Shown: positions 1 to 14,690 of the stretch, one piece after another | Layout of the letters: every line of letters begins with the position of its first letter | How positions within the stretch are numbered: position 1 is the first letter of the stretch | NCBI GenBank assembly: GCA_016946835.1 | Contig: JACVTC010000038.1 | Coordinates: forward strand, 978,501 to 1,042,500 | Direction of reading: 5' to 3' | Length of the DNA: 64,000 bases | From: Neocallimastix lanati (nom. inval.) | Lineage: Eukaryota; Neocallimastigomycota; Neocallimastigomycetes; Neocallimastigales; Neocallimastigaceae | Made by a program: the position numbers and the translations under genes | Notes under the pieces: generated by a model | What the model saw: only the letters and a program-made list of their open reading frames with translations | What the model was told of the DNA's origin: nothing | Database searches by the model: none

Positions 1-580
1 AGGGCTTTTTTTATTTATTCATTTTTAATTATTTAATATTGGTCTTTATTGTTTTCTGTGATTAACATGAAAAAAAGAAAACATAAATAAATAATTATAA
101 TTAGCATTCCAAACAAACAAAAAAAAAAAGAAATTCTTTTCTATGAAAAATTTGAAAATTTATTAAAATAAAATATATAAAATTATTAATGACAAAAAAC
201 GGCTTGTATTTCTAAAATTTTTTAATATAAATAATAAAACTTTTATTTATTTATCTTTCATTTTTTTTTTTACTTATTTATTTTATAATGAAAAAGATTC
301 TTTTTATAATAATAATGTCAATTAATATTAAAAATATTTAATAATCCTAATAATTTTCGTTATAAATAATAATTAATAATAGGTATAAATATTTAAAAGT
401 ATCTCAAAGGAGAAAAAAAAAGATTAGCTTTTAATTATGATATAAAATAAATAATTATAGGTTTTGAAAAAATAAAAGTTTTCTTTTCTTGTAGATATAG
501 TAACAAAAATTTAATATAAATAATTTATTACTTTATTTGTATTATTAAATCAATTAAATTAGATGACTGTTTTTCTTATT

Positions 581-735
581 CATTTCATTTCATTTCATAT
601 CATATCATTTTATTTCATTTTATTTCATATTATTTCATCTTATTTCATCTTATTTCATCTTATTTCATTTTATTTCATTTTATTTCATTTTATTTCATTT
701 TATTTCATTTTATTTCATTTTATTTCATTTTAATT
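581..735. repeat. TTTCA/TTTTA pentamer tandem array
   Basis: The pentamer TTTCA alternates with TTTTA. The left end is pure CATTT units with a few CATAT variants, and the right half is a regular decamer TATTTCATTT repeated about eight times. Confidence 0.85.
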
Positions 736-944
736 TTTTAAAAAACATTTTTATATTTATTTCATTAATTTAACATTTTTTTATATATAATTATATTTTT
801 TATTTTATTTTATTTTTTTTTTTATTTTTTGATGAATTTGCATATTGTTTTAGCATAGTTTTAGCATCAAAACCCTATGTTGTTCATTAATATATATATG
901 TTCCGGAATGTTGATATATTGTATTTGTAATTTAGCATCACCTT

Positions 945-1265
945 TAAATTATTATTATTATTTATTATTTATTACTTATTATTTAATATTTAATATTTAA
1001 TATTTATTACTTATTATTTATTATTTATTATTTATTATTTATTATTTATTATTTATTATTTATTATTTATTATTTATTATTTATTATTTATTATTTATTA
1101 TTTATTATTTATTATTTATTATTTATTTATTATTTATTATTTATTATTTATTATTTATTATTTATTATTTATTATTAATTATTTATTATTTATTATTTAT
1201 TATTTATTATTAATTATTTATTATTTATTATTTATTATTTATTATTTATTATTTATTATTTATTA
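945..1265. repeat. TTATTTA heptamer tandem array
   Basis: This is a period-7 repeat of TTATTTA, interrupted by occasional TTAATTA and TTATTACT variants. Related arrays occur at about 14690-15835, 16917-17470, 20440-20545, 26880-27090 and 49700-49805. Confidence 0.85.
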
Positions 1266-1637
1266 TTATTAGTTATCATTTATTATATATAATAATTTTT
1301 AATAATATTAGAAAGTTTAAAATATAAAAAAACATTTTTTCCAATTTTCTATTTCTATATACTTTAATGTTTAATTTTGTATATAATTGATTACCTATTA
1401 TTCTTTATTGTATTGTATTGTATTATTGTATTATATTGTATTATATTTTAATATATTGTAAATTATAATTTGTACTATTAATATAAATATTAATAGAAAT
1501 CAATAATAAATTTATTTGTGTAATATATTGGATTGTAAATATGATATATTAAAAATTAAATTAAAATCTAAATTGGCTTTAATAAAACAGATCAATAATA
1601 TATTATCGTAAATAATATAAAATATTTCAATATTTCA

Positions 1638-1674
<37 letters not shown>

Positions 1675-1824
1675 TAATTATAATAATAATAAATAATAAT
1701 TATAATAAAAATAATAGATAATTAATAATTCATCAATAACTAGTATTATTAATTATATTTAAATAATTTAATTTTAATATAAAACTAAAATTTTTTAATA
1801 AATCCTTGTAAAATATTTTTATAG

Positions 1825-1855
<31 letters not shown>

Positions 1856-2612
1856 AGAATAAAAAAAAGGAAATTTATAAGGTTATAAATTAATAAATAA
1901 TCTTTAATTTAAAATCAAAAAATTTCATAATAAAATAATCTCTAGAATCTATATTAAAATAAAAGTATTTATTTAATGAAATATTTATAATAATAAGAAA
2001 TATATATATTTTTTATTTACATTGTTTTTTTATGTAAAAAAAAAAATCTAATCTATTTAATAAAAATAAAAATGAGAATAAAAAATAAAACATAAAGAAA
2101 AACACAATAAAATAAGAAAGGAATAGTAAAAAAAAAAAAAAAAAAAGAAATTATATAATAATGTATTTTAAAAATAATTATACGAAAATTTAAATTTAAA
2201 AGTATTTAAAAATAGTTTTTGATTGAAAAATGAAACATTTCAAATTATATAGTAATAATATAAATAATATATAATATATAATAGTTTATTTACTTTATGT
2301 TTTGAAAAGAATGAACAAATAATATTTGAAAATAAAATAATAATTAAAAAAAGAAAGTAAAAATAATTAAAATAAAATAGAAATAGTTAGAATGCATTAA
2401 TAAAATAAAATTTATATAAAGAAATAATAATAAGATAATAATAATCTATATTTTAATAAAATCTTAAATACTATAAAAAATAAGGATAAAAATTGATATA
2501 TATATTTTATAATTTATATTTATATATTTATTTTAATATTATATTTATAATTATATTATAATTTATAAATGATAATATATTAATCTATAAAATATAATAG
2601 TAATTAATTAAG

Positions 2613-4115
<1,503 letters not shown>

Positions 4116-5430
4116 ATTATTTGATTTATTAACGTTACATTCTTAAGAAATAAAAATAAAAATAAAAATAAAATCAAAGTATATTTTCAAATACTTCGAT
4201 TAAAAATAATAATAATAAAAAAAATTAATAATTCATTTTTTTCTTCTTTTTATAGTATTATTTTTTTATTCTCTTTTCTTTATTTTTACAACTTTTTTAT
4301 TTTTTAAAAATTTATTTTAAATTAAAATCTAAATATAATACAACTTCATCAATATAAGTTATTGAAAAGAAAAGAAAAAAAAAAAAAAATAAAAATAAAG
4401 AAAAAGTTAATAAAGGATAGATCGAAATGAAAAGAGAAAAATCTTATAAAATTATATCATTTAAAAAAAAAAAAAAAAAAAAAAAGCATAAAATATTTAT
4501 TCTAAATTCACTATTTAAATGTTTCATTCTATTTTAAAAGAAATTATGTTAATAAAAGGAATAAAAAAATAAAAGAAAAAAGTTGTAATTTTATATTTAT
4601 TTTGTATTAATAGTAAAATAATAAAATTAATTAAATAAAATAAATAAATTAATAAATAAATAAAGATAATCATAATAAAAAGAAAAAATAAATATTTGTA
4701 TCTCATAATAATAAATAAAATTAATAAAAATAAAAAGATATAGAACAAAAGGTGAATTGAAATGAAAAGAGAATGAAATAATATTATTTTAGGACTCTAT
4801 GATGGAAGTAAAAATTTTATATGCCATTAAAAAAAAATAATGTATTATTTTAAATTTATTTAATTATTTACTATTTATTCGCTTAATTTTTACATATTAT
4901 TTATTTATTTATTTATTTATATTTCGATTTAATTATTTAATTATTTACTATTTATTCATTTAATTATTACATATTATTTATTTATTTATTTATATTTCGA
5001 TTTATTTATTATTTATTATTTATTATTATTTATTATTATTTATTATTATTATCTTTTTTTTTTTTTTTTTTAAATTTTAATACACATATATAAAAAATTT
5101 ATTAAAAAATTATTTAAAATAAAAAAAATAATTTAATATTGTTGGTTTATCTTTTCTTGTAAACTTAAAAATAATAAAAAAAGGTAACCTATTTTTTTTT
5201 TTAAAAAAGCAATAAGACCATAAACTTATTTAAATAAAATTGATAAATAATTTAAATTCAAAGATTTAAGATAATAAATAGAAAAAAAAAAATATTGGAA
5301 GATTAAATATACTTTTAAATTATTATAAAAAAATAGAAAAATAATAATAATAAAAAAATAAAGCAAAATAAACAATTAATTCGGTAAAAAAAGCAGTATA
5401 TATATAGAAAATCAAATAAAAATAATCAAA

Positions 5431-5461
<31 letters not shown>

Positions 5462-5653
5462 AAAATAAATAAATAAAAAAATAAAAAGATATTTAAAATA
5501 AAAAGATATTTATATATTTTTCATTTTATGTATTTTTTTTTTTAAAAAAAAATATTAACTTCATTATTTATTTTTTTATTCATTCATTTATATTATAATT
5601 TTAATTAAACAATAAACTTCTAAAAAAATTATTGGAAAAAAAAAAAACAGAAA
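4116..5653. other. Intergenic AT-rich DNA between SURF4 and SLY1
   Basis: Only A/T-rich sequence and simple repeats are visible. An imperfect tandem duplication of about 75 bp lies at 4864-5010 (TTATTTACTATTTATTC recurring at 4864 and 4941). A TAAA run lies at about 5425-5470. The spacer is expected to hold the SURF4 3' end and the SLY1 promoter, but no motif can be assigned. Confidence 0.65.
4864..5010. repeat. Imperfect ~75-bp tandem duplication
   Basis: Two adjacent copies share the order TTATTTACTATTTATTC, ACATATTATTTATTTATT and ATATTTCGATTTA. The landmarks are displaced by 73-77 bp. Confidence 0.75.
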
Positions 5654-6891
5654 ATGTCAACTTCAAATTCAATTACTGTTAAATCTCTCCGTGAGAGTCA
5701 AATTGGTAAATACAATGAAAGAAATTTTAAGGAATATATATATATATAATACCATATTTAATTTAATTTGGTTTCTATTCGGTATAACTTTAAAAATGAA
5801 TATTACATGGGATAAAATTTCAAAATTTAGAGATTTAACGATGAGAGATATAATTAATAGAATTTATATATATATATATATATATATATTATTTAAAACG
5901 AAAGATACTATTAATATAAAAGAGTATTATTATTATTATTATTATTATTATTTTTTTTTTTTTTTTTTTTTTATTTTTTTTTTTTTTTTTTTTTCATTTA
6001 TAAAAAAAAAAAAAAGCAAAACAAAAACAAACTTTTTACTTTTTATAATATATAAATAAATATATGACAAATCAAATTAATTTTCGAAAGTTATAATTTA
6101 ATTCATAATATTATATAATATAAATAAAATGGAATTTCAATGATTATTGATACATATATTATATTTATTGAAATTATATATATATTATCAGTAAAGATTA
6201 ATTAAAATTATTTGAATAATAATAAAAATACATATATATTTGGATATATCGACTATTAATATAATAAACAATAATATTTACTTTTGAGTTCCGAGAAATG
6301 GATTATTGTTTCATAATTATTACTAAATTTATAAGTATCTTTAACTCATTATTTAAAGATTTCAACAAAAATATTATCAAATTAAACAAGTATATAAAAC
6401 GTAAAAGCAAACAAACAAACAAAAAAAATAAAAATAAAGACAATTAATGCTTAGATATTTTTATATTCAATGAGAAATTAAATATTAATAATAAGATTTT
6501 GAAAAATTATATTATCCCTTTGTTCATTATCAGAAACTTAATTAAATCAAAATATAAAAATAAGAAATGTTTTTTATTTTATTTTATTTTATTTTTAATT
6601 ATGAGAAGCATATGCAAATTCTTCATTAACTATTTTTTTTTTTTAAACATTAAATGTAATAGATGCAATTATTAATATGCTCAATTTGAATGTTCCAGTA
6701 AACAATAATAATGATTTAACTCAACCAAATCAACCTGAATTAATATGGAAAGTTTTAATTTATGATAAAAAAGGTCAAAATATCATTTCACCTTTACTTA
6801 AAGTCAATCAATTAAGAGAAAATGGAATTACTGTTCATATGTAATTATTATTATTATTATTAATTAATTCACTATTATTTATTAATACTAG

Positions 6892-6941
<50 letters not shown>

Positions 6942-8615
6942 ACTTTATAATTAAACTTTAATATTTATTTATAATATTTATTCATATATATATATATAAT
7001 TTAAAAATTTAAAACAAATAAAATAAAATAAAGGTCATTATTTAGTGATAGACAACCAATTCCAGATGTACCAGCTATTTACTTTGTTGAACCAACTGCT
7101 CAAAATATTGCCAAAATTAGTGAAGTAAAAATTACATACAATAATAATAATAATTATAAAATATTCAAAAATATACAAAGATATATTGAATAAATATATA
7201 TATATATTTAATATTAAAAAGTACTATCTTTAATTAAAATCTATTTTTTTTTTTTTTTTAAATAATAAAAATTTCAATAACAATAATAACAATAATAAAT
7301 AAATAACTTAACATAATTAAATAAATAACACAATTATTATAGGATTTCTCAAAACATTTATATGATTCTTATTCCATCAATTTCTTATCATCTGTTTCTC
7401 GTTTATTATTAGAAGATTTAGCAACTGCTTCTATTAATGCTGGCGTTCACAATCAAATTAAACAAGTAATATTTTAATAATTAAATAATATTTATATATG
7501 TTTATTTTTTTTTCCTAATTTTTTCATTTATTATTAATTCAATATCGTTTATACTTTAATAATAATGATATTAATAATAATCAATAGGTATACGATCAAT
7601 ATTTAAATTATATTTGTTTAGAAGATAGTCTTTTCAGTTTAAATTTAGATAAAACCTATTTTAATTTAAATAATCCAACTACGTCAGAAAGCTCTATTGA
7701 AGCTTTAATTAATCAAATTGTTGATTCTTTATATTCTGCTATTATTACTATGGGTAAACTAATAATGATAATAATAATATATATATATTATTATTATTCA
7801 TCTATTATTATTATTATTTTATATTATTACTTTTTTTATTTTATGTTATTTTATTTTATTTTATTTTATTTTATTTTTTTTTATTATATTTTTTTTTTAT
7901 AAATTAATTAAAGTAATATATATAATAATTAATTAAATATAATTTTATTAAATCAATTGTATTTATATATATATATATAAAGATACTATACCAATTATTA
8001 GATGTGCAAAGGGAACAGCTTCAGAAATTATTGCACAAAAAATAGATAATAAATTAAGAGATTACTTATTAAATAATCGTTCTTCTAAATTCAATAATAC
8101 TATTAATTCATTTAGTCGTCCAGGTAAATAAATAGATAATATAGAGAATATATATAATAATGATAATATATAATAACCATAGTAATGATAAATTAAATTG
8201 AAAATGTTAATATATGTTATAATATTATATATATGTATAAATAGAATTAATTATATTAGATAGAAATATTGATATGACTTCTTTAATAAGTCATTCCTGG
8301 ACATATGTACCACTTATTCATGATGTCTTAAATATGAAACTTAATAGAATTGTTGTAGAGGTATATCAATAAGTGCATATAAGTGCATATATATATAATA
8401 TATATAATATTATATTTTATTAAATAATTTATTTAATTTTTCAATTATTCATTTATTTTTATTTTTATTTATTTTTTTTAAATTTTTTTTTTTTTTTAAA
8501 TTCATAAAATAGTCAGAAGAAAATGGTCAAAAATCAAAAAAAACTTTCGATCATGATATTTCAGATTTCTTCTGGAAAAGAAATTTATCTAGTCCATTCC
8601 CAAAAGTTGCTGGTA

Positions 8616-8678
<63 letters not shown>

Positions 8679-9375
8679 ATTTATTTATTTATTTTATTTT
8701 ATTTTATTTTATTATCATTCTTTATAATAAGATATTCTAAAATAATAAAAAAATGTATTAATAATTAATTAATAAAATCTAATAATTAATAAATATAAAT
8801 ATATAAATCTTTTTTTTTTTTTAAAAAAAAAAAAAAAATTATAGAGGATGTTGATACTGAAATTAATAAATATAAAAAGGATGTTGAAGATGTTACTACC
8901 CAATGTGGTGTTTCTTCATTAGATGAAGTTGATCCAAAGTAATAAAATTTTAAATTCATTTTTTATATGAAATACATCTTATATATAAACAATAATATCA
9001 ACAACAACAACAAACGACAAAAAAAAAAATTAGTTTATACATTATTAATATTAATATATTATAATATTATATATATTATATATTATTTACATATTATAAA
9101 ATAGCGATTTTTCATCTAATGCAAAATACTTAAAATCTGCTATTACTGCTTTACCAGAATTAACTGAAAGAAAGAGAACTATTGATATGCATATGTATAT
9201 TGCTACTGCTTTATTAGAAGCTATTAAGGAAAGAAAAATTGATGAATTCTTCTCCATGGAAGAAAACATTGTTAAATTAGTATGTTTAATATTTATATAT
9301 ATTTAATTGAATATATTGTTTTAATAGTTAATAAATAATTAAAATTCTATAATATTAAATATCATATACTTAATT

Positions 9376-9420
<45 letters not shown>

Positions 9421-9703
9421 ATAATAATAATAATAATAATAATAAAAATAATAATAACAATAATAATAATAATATTATTATTAATATTATTAATTTATAA
9501 TTAATATATTATATAGACTAAACCACAATTACTTGAAGTTTTTAATAATCCTGAAAAGGGAAAACCAGAAGATAAATTGAGATTATTTATTATGTATTTA
9601 CTTTCTGTTGAAAATATTACTCAAGAAGATTTTGTTGAATATAAGAATGCCTTAATAGATGCAGGTTGTACAGTAGAATGTTTAGACTATTTAAGAAAGT
9701 AAA

Positions 9704-9746
<43 letters not shown>

Positions 9747-9836
9747 ATTATTATAAAACTATTATATATTTATAAAATTTATTAAAATTAAAATATATTA
9801 ATTTTTTTTTTTATTTTATTATATTATAATATTTGC

Positions 9837-9874
<38 letters not shown>

Positions 9875-10115
9875 GACATTTTTTATAGGATAAATGCATT
9901 TACAAAAATGTCAAATATGAGTAGTGCTCAAAATACTGGTGATTTATTAGGAAAATTCAGTTCCTTTGGTAGTAAGGTAAAAAAAAAAAATAATAATAAA
10001 GAACCATTTGATAAAAATAAAATATAATAAAAATTTATTTATTATAATTATTAAAATTTAATAAATTATTATATATTAATTAATTATTCTATATTTATAT
10101 ATTTCAATATATATC

Positions 10116-10152
<37 letters not shown>

Positions 10153-10758
10153 AAAAATAGTTAAAGGATGGTCGTTTAGAAAATTTAATTTCTGGTGTAA
10201 AGAATATTTTCCCAGCAAGTAAAGATTTACCAATTACTAAAATTGTAGATAGTTTATTAGAAGTTGGCTATTCTTCATCATCTGATGCTGAAGAATATTT
10301 ATACTATGATCCAAAATCAGTTAAAGGATCTGATCCAACCAAAATACCAAATAATAAAATGCAATTCCAAGATGCCATTGTTTTTGTTGTTGGTGGAGGA
10401 AACTATAATGAATATCAAAATTTATTAGAATATGCTAATGTAATTTTTTTTTTTTTTTATTTCAAAAATGAATAATAAAATAGAAATAAAATAAAATTAT
10501 ACATATATATATATATAAAATATTTATTTATATATTTATTTTATTTTTCAATTTCATCTTTTTTTTTTTTTTTTTTTACTATTTATAATTTATATATTAA
10601 TATTTATTTGTTTATATATATATTTTATATATTTAATTATTTTATATAAATTACAATAGCGTCAAAATCCACCAAAGAATATTACCTATGGTACTACTGA
10701 AATTTTAACAGCTTCCGAATTTATTGAACAATTAAATAATCTTGGACAAGAAAATTAG
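5654..10758 (+). CDS. SLY1: SLY1 (SCFD1) Sec1/Munc18-family protein (14 exons)
   Basis: Exons 5654-5705, 6663-6840, 7034-7124, 7343-7465, 7588-7753, 7983-8123, 8245-8360, 8513-8612, 8845-8938, 9105-9279, 9517-9698, 9889-9976, 10161-10439 and 10660-10758 give 627 residues (yeast and human about 640-670). SLY1 binds the Golgi syntaxin Sed5/STX5 and drives SNARE assembly for ER-Golgi fusion. Diagnostic segments include MLNLNVP, WKVLIYDKKGQNIISPLL, PDVPAIYFVEPT, VYDQYLNYI, VPIIRCAKGTA, LIILDRNIDM, SWTYVPLIHDVL, LPELTERKRTIDMHM, LRLFIMYLLS and the C-terminal IVFVVGGGNYNEYQNL. All 13 introns keep phase. Several carry long T tracts, (TA)n or ATT/ACT microsatellites, for example 8617-8665, 6896-6935 and 9378-9455. 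The high intron count argues against a Dictyostelium genome. Confidence 0.95.
9378..9480. repeat. Intronic (ACT)n then (AAT)n microsatellite
   Basis: About fourteen ACT units are followed by AAT units inside SLY1 intron 10. The array is non-coding and sits between the donor at 9280 and the acceptor at 9516. Confidence 0.85.
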
Positions 10759-11411
10759 GAGAGAAATAGGATATAAAGAAAAATAATAAAAATAAAAATA
10801 AAAAAAAAAAAAAAAAAAAAAAATAATAGAAAAATAAAATAAGATAAAACAATAATGAATAAATCATTCAATAAATGAAAATGATATAAATAAGTAAAAA
10901 AAAAAAATAAATAAAAAAAAAAAAAAATAAATAAATAATTATAACATAAAATAAAAAGTTAGGATAATAAAGACAATATATATATATATATATAAATTAT
11001 ATTAAATAATTAAACCATTATAAATATTTTATTTAGTCATGTTTAATAAATAAAACAAAAAAATTTATATAAAAATATAAAAAAAAAAAAATAATTAAAA
11101 AAATAAAAAAAAAAAAAAAAAGTTATTAAATAATAAAATAATAAAATTAAAAATTAAAAAAATATTATATATGTATATATATAAAGTATTTATAATAAAT
11201 AGTATTTTAAATAGTAATAGAATAATGAATGAATAATTATGCTTGATTTTTAAATAGTATTCATAATAGATAAAGAAATTTTATGAAAATTATACCTTTA
11301 AAAGTAAAATATCATCTGTTGTATATGAAAAAGTTTTTTTTTTTTTTAATACCTAACATTACCATAAAACTATTTAACCTCCAATGGTATAATAATAAAT
11401 TAACTATAATA

Positions 11412-11459
<48 letters not shown>

Positions 11460-11800
11460 TTTTTTTTAGTGGTATTTTAAAGTAAATCATTCTTAACATT
11501 TTTTTTTTTTTTTTTTTTGTTGTTGTTGTAGTCATTTTATATAATATTAAGAAAAACCTTATTAAAAAATATATATATATATATATATTTTTTTATTTAT
11601 TTATATATTAATAATTATATGAATTAATTATATGAATTGGTTAATATTTAAAAAAATATATCAAATATTAAAAAAAAAAAAAAAAAAACTATAAAAGAAT
11701 TATATCTTTATAATAATTATAGATTTATTTTTTTTTTTTAATTCTGAAATATTTTTATTTATTTATTTATTTATTTATTTTTTAGGGTTTCCGGGGGGGA
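10759..11800. other. Intergenic AT-rich DNA downstream of SLY1
   Basis: This holds A-rich 3'-flanking DNA of SLY1, a (TA)n run at about 11415-11455 and a TTTA run at 11755-11780. The short open frame at 11283-11480 is composed of Ile/Tyr from the TA repeat and is not a gene. Confidence 0.65.
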
Positions 11801-11907
11801 AAATTCGTTTTTTTTTTTTTTTTTTTTTTTTTATATTTTGAATTTTACACAAAAGCTTATACTATTGTACGACCCATTACGAATCATTTACAGTGGATGA
11901 AGGCCTA

Positions 11908-11960
<53 letters not shown>

Positions 11961-12107
11961 ATTTTCCAAAAAACAAATTAACATCATTCAAAAAGAATAG
12001 TAAACGATGACCCCTCCTTTGTTTAAAAACTTTTTTTTCCTGAAATGACAATATATGATTCATAAATAATTGAAAAATGTGATGGAATGTCTAAACGTAA
12101 ACGTCTG

Positions 12108-12139
<32 letters not shown>

Positions 12140-12905
12140 ATCTATACAGGTGGTTAGTAAGAAATATCCACATCCTTTTTCTTTTTATTAAATTAAATTT
12201 GGAATCGGATTTTTTTTTTTTTTTTTTTTTTTGCTTTTTATCTTAACATCTTTTTATTTATTTCTACATAATAATATTACGTATCTCTATCTTTATGTTT
12301 CCTAATCTTGTTTAAGGTACCTGGGGAAACAAGATTACCACAATGATCCGGATTAACTGGTTCCATCCCATTTATATCTTTGAGATATTAGTCCACACCA
12401 TTTCCTTAGTAGTGATTTCATCTTCCTTTTCAATGTTTTTTTTTTTTTTTTTTTTTTTTTTTGGTTTTGGTTTTGTCAGAGGTAATTTCGTTTAACTCTC
12501 TATCTGAAATTTTTTTTCAATTTTCAATTTAAAGTCCCATATCCTTTTTGAAAGTAGTAAACCATAAGGGGTTTAAAGCCCAACTTTTAGATTCATATAG
12601 CTCTTATAGTAAAAAAGATTAAAAATTTTCTAATATTGTTATCATTTTTTTTTTTTTTATTTTTTTTTTTTTTTTTTTTTTTATTATTTCTTTTTTTCTA
12701 TGCCTACAATAACTACGTATTTATCATTGTGAAAGATTGACTTAATTAGCTCATCGATCTCATCATCCTGTAAAATTATTGTGATTAGAAATTAATTCTT
12801 GATCAATAAATTCCTCAAGATAGATGGTTAATTTTTGGGACATTTCCACCTATAGAAATTGTTTCATCATTTAATTGAAAAGGGTTCAATTTTTCCTTGA
12901 AATTG

Positions 12906-12945
<40 letters not shown>

Positions 12946-13785
12946 CTGGAACATAATAGAAGGTGTTTCTTATGCACCGCTATTTTTCATCATTTGTACT
13001 TATGATATCTTTGAGTACTTTTGGATCTAGCTAATCTCTTTGTCTGTAATTTCATTTCTGGTTTCTAACAATAAAAGGATGTAGAGGATTTCTTCTTACT
13101 TTCCAATAGACCAATACAAATTAAATAAAGGATGTTTTCTTTTTTTTGCTCATCCCTATGGAAAACTTGTAGTCAGGTGATTTTTTTTTTTTTTTTTACT
13201 ATTTTTAAAAAGGAGCATTATAAACAAGAAGGCAGTGATTCCGGTCATCCTTTTAAGTACAATCCTAAACTGATGGTAGTTGCCTCGTCTGAGCTTATTT
13301 TTGCCTATGGTGATTTGAATGTTAGTCTTAAGTGGGAAACATTCTTGTTTCCTAAAAGAGTAGTTAACTTTTTTTTTTTTTTTTTGCTTATTAGATTTAG
13401 GTTACTTTCAGAGTCAATCATTAAGAGCATTTCAATGTATCCCGTTTCCTCCACATTATACTATTTTAGTTTGGCTACTTGGCTATTGAGGATTTGATTT
13501 ACTCTTTCTTTATTAATAGATACCATTGTTTTTTGTATACTTTATTTCTTCTACTGGGCAGTACTGTACTTATATCCACATCTTAAATGTATTATATCCA
13601 ATTAAATCCTTGATTAAACTTTGTGTATTTACCTCTCAAGATTGAATAATAAAGTTTTTTTTTTTTTTTTTTTTTTTTTTTTATTTTTTTCGTAAATGAA
13701 TTTTAATTTATTGTGACTAGTTCTTTTAATACCTTGTTTTGTAGCAAATATCAGATCAATATACTTTAATAGCATCACTAAACTT

Positions 13786-13817
<32 letters not shown>

Positions 13818-14280
13818 TCTTGCATTTTTATATACAAAGTACGAGATTCTTTATCTTTACCTCAAGAATATTTACACATAGTAGAAGTATTTTTAGTAAG
13901 ATCTTTAATGATGCAATTAGAAATTAATCCATGTACAGAAGCATTTAGTTTGCATTCCTGCAAAGAAACCAGCAATAAGTAAAATATGAAGGTTTCGAGA
14001 AAGGGCATAAGTACTAATATGGTAGAATTCCTTTTAATGTAACCCTTACATGATAAAATTTTTTCTTGATTTATTGGATTTCATTATAGATTTTATGAGA
14101 TGAGCCAAGAAACCATATCATATCAGTATTAGTTAAAGATTGAATACTTCCTACTATGAACTATAATGTAACCAAGTAAGAGGGGCATTGTAAAGGACTT
14201 TTACTGATAATATAAGACTGTATAACAGTATAACATGCTTTTTTTTTTTTTTTCTTTCTTTTTTTTTTTTTTAAAAAAAA
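11800..14280. pseudogene. Decayed coding-like island (dead mobile element or pseudogene)
   Basis: Base composition is markedly less AT-biased than the surroundings, and short protein-like frames appear on both strands. On the minus strand, 12300-12480 reads segments such as EPVNPDHCGNLVSPGTLN and EDEITTKEMVWTNISK, and 12690-12900 reads EEFIDQELISNHNNF and DDEIDELIKSIFHNDKYVV, separated by frameshifts. On the plus strand, 13200-13360 reads PKLMVVASSELIFAYGDLNV and 13840-13980 reads LSLPQEYLHIVEVFLVRSLM. No frame stays open for a full gene and no known domain was recognised. Pure T tracts of about 16-44 bp break the island roughly every 200-300 bp. A dead transposon or a cluster of pseudogenes is the likeliest explanation; the family cannot be named. 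Confidence 0.5.
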
Positions 14281-14404
14281 AGATAAAGGTACCTAGTTAT
14301 TCATACGTAAATTAGAAAATGCTAATAAAGTCTTCCTAATATTAGCTTGCATATTAGATATAAATGGTTGAAGTGACTGAACATCGCTGAATGGAATTTT
14401 GAGA

Positions 14405-14690
14405 TTAGTATAAAATGAATTATAAATAATAATAGGTAATAATAATAATAATAATAATAAATAATAAATAGTTGAATAATAAATAATAATAGGCAATAAT
14501 AATAGTAATAATAAATAATAATAGGTAATAATAATAGTAATAATAAATAATAATAGGTAATAATAATAGTAATAATAAATAATAATAGGTAATAATAATA
14601 GTAATAATAAATAATAATAGGCAATAATAATAGTAATAATAAATAATAATAGGCAATAATAATAGTAATAATAAATAATAAATAATTGAA
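14405..14690. repeat. 32-bp tandem repeat made of AAT-type triplets
   Basis: AGG or AGGTAA landmarks recur exactly every 32 bp (14523, 14555, 14587, 14619, 14651). The unit is a run of TAA triplets with one TAG and one AGG(T/C). Copies alternate between AGGT and AGGC variants. Confidence 0.85.

Larger units (their letters stand above)
1..2612. other. Intergenic AT-rich DNA upstream of SURF4
   Basis: No open reading frame with normal amino-acid composition is visible on either strand. The stretch is homopolymer A/T, AAT/ATT triplets and two tandem arrays listed separately (about 581-735 and 945-1265). It ends at the start codon of the SURF4 gene. Confidence 0.7.

Noticed and set aside
5691-6059. 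Plus-strand 122-codon frame starting in SLY1 exon 1
   Set aside because: It reads a different frame through an intron and ends in Tyr/Phe/Ile homopolymers.
11785-11800. TTAGGGTTT telomere-like motif
   Set aside because: Single occurrence with no tandem repetition.
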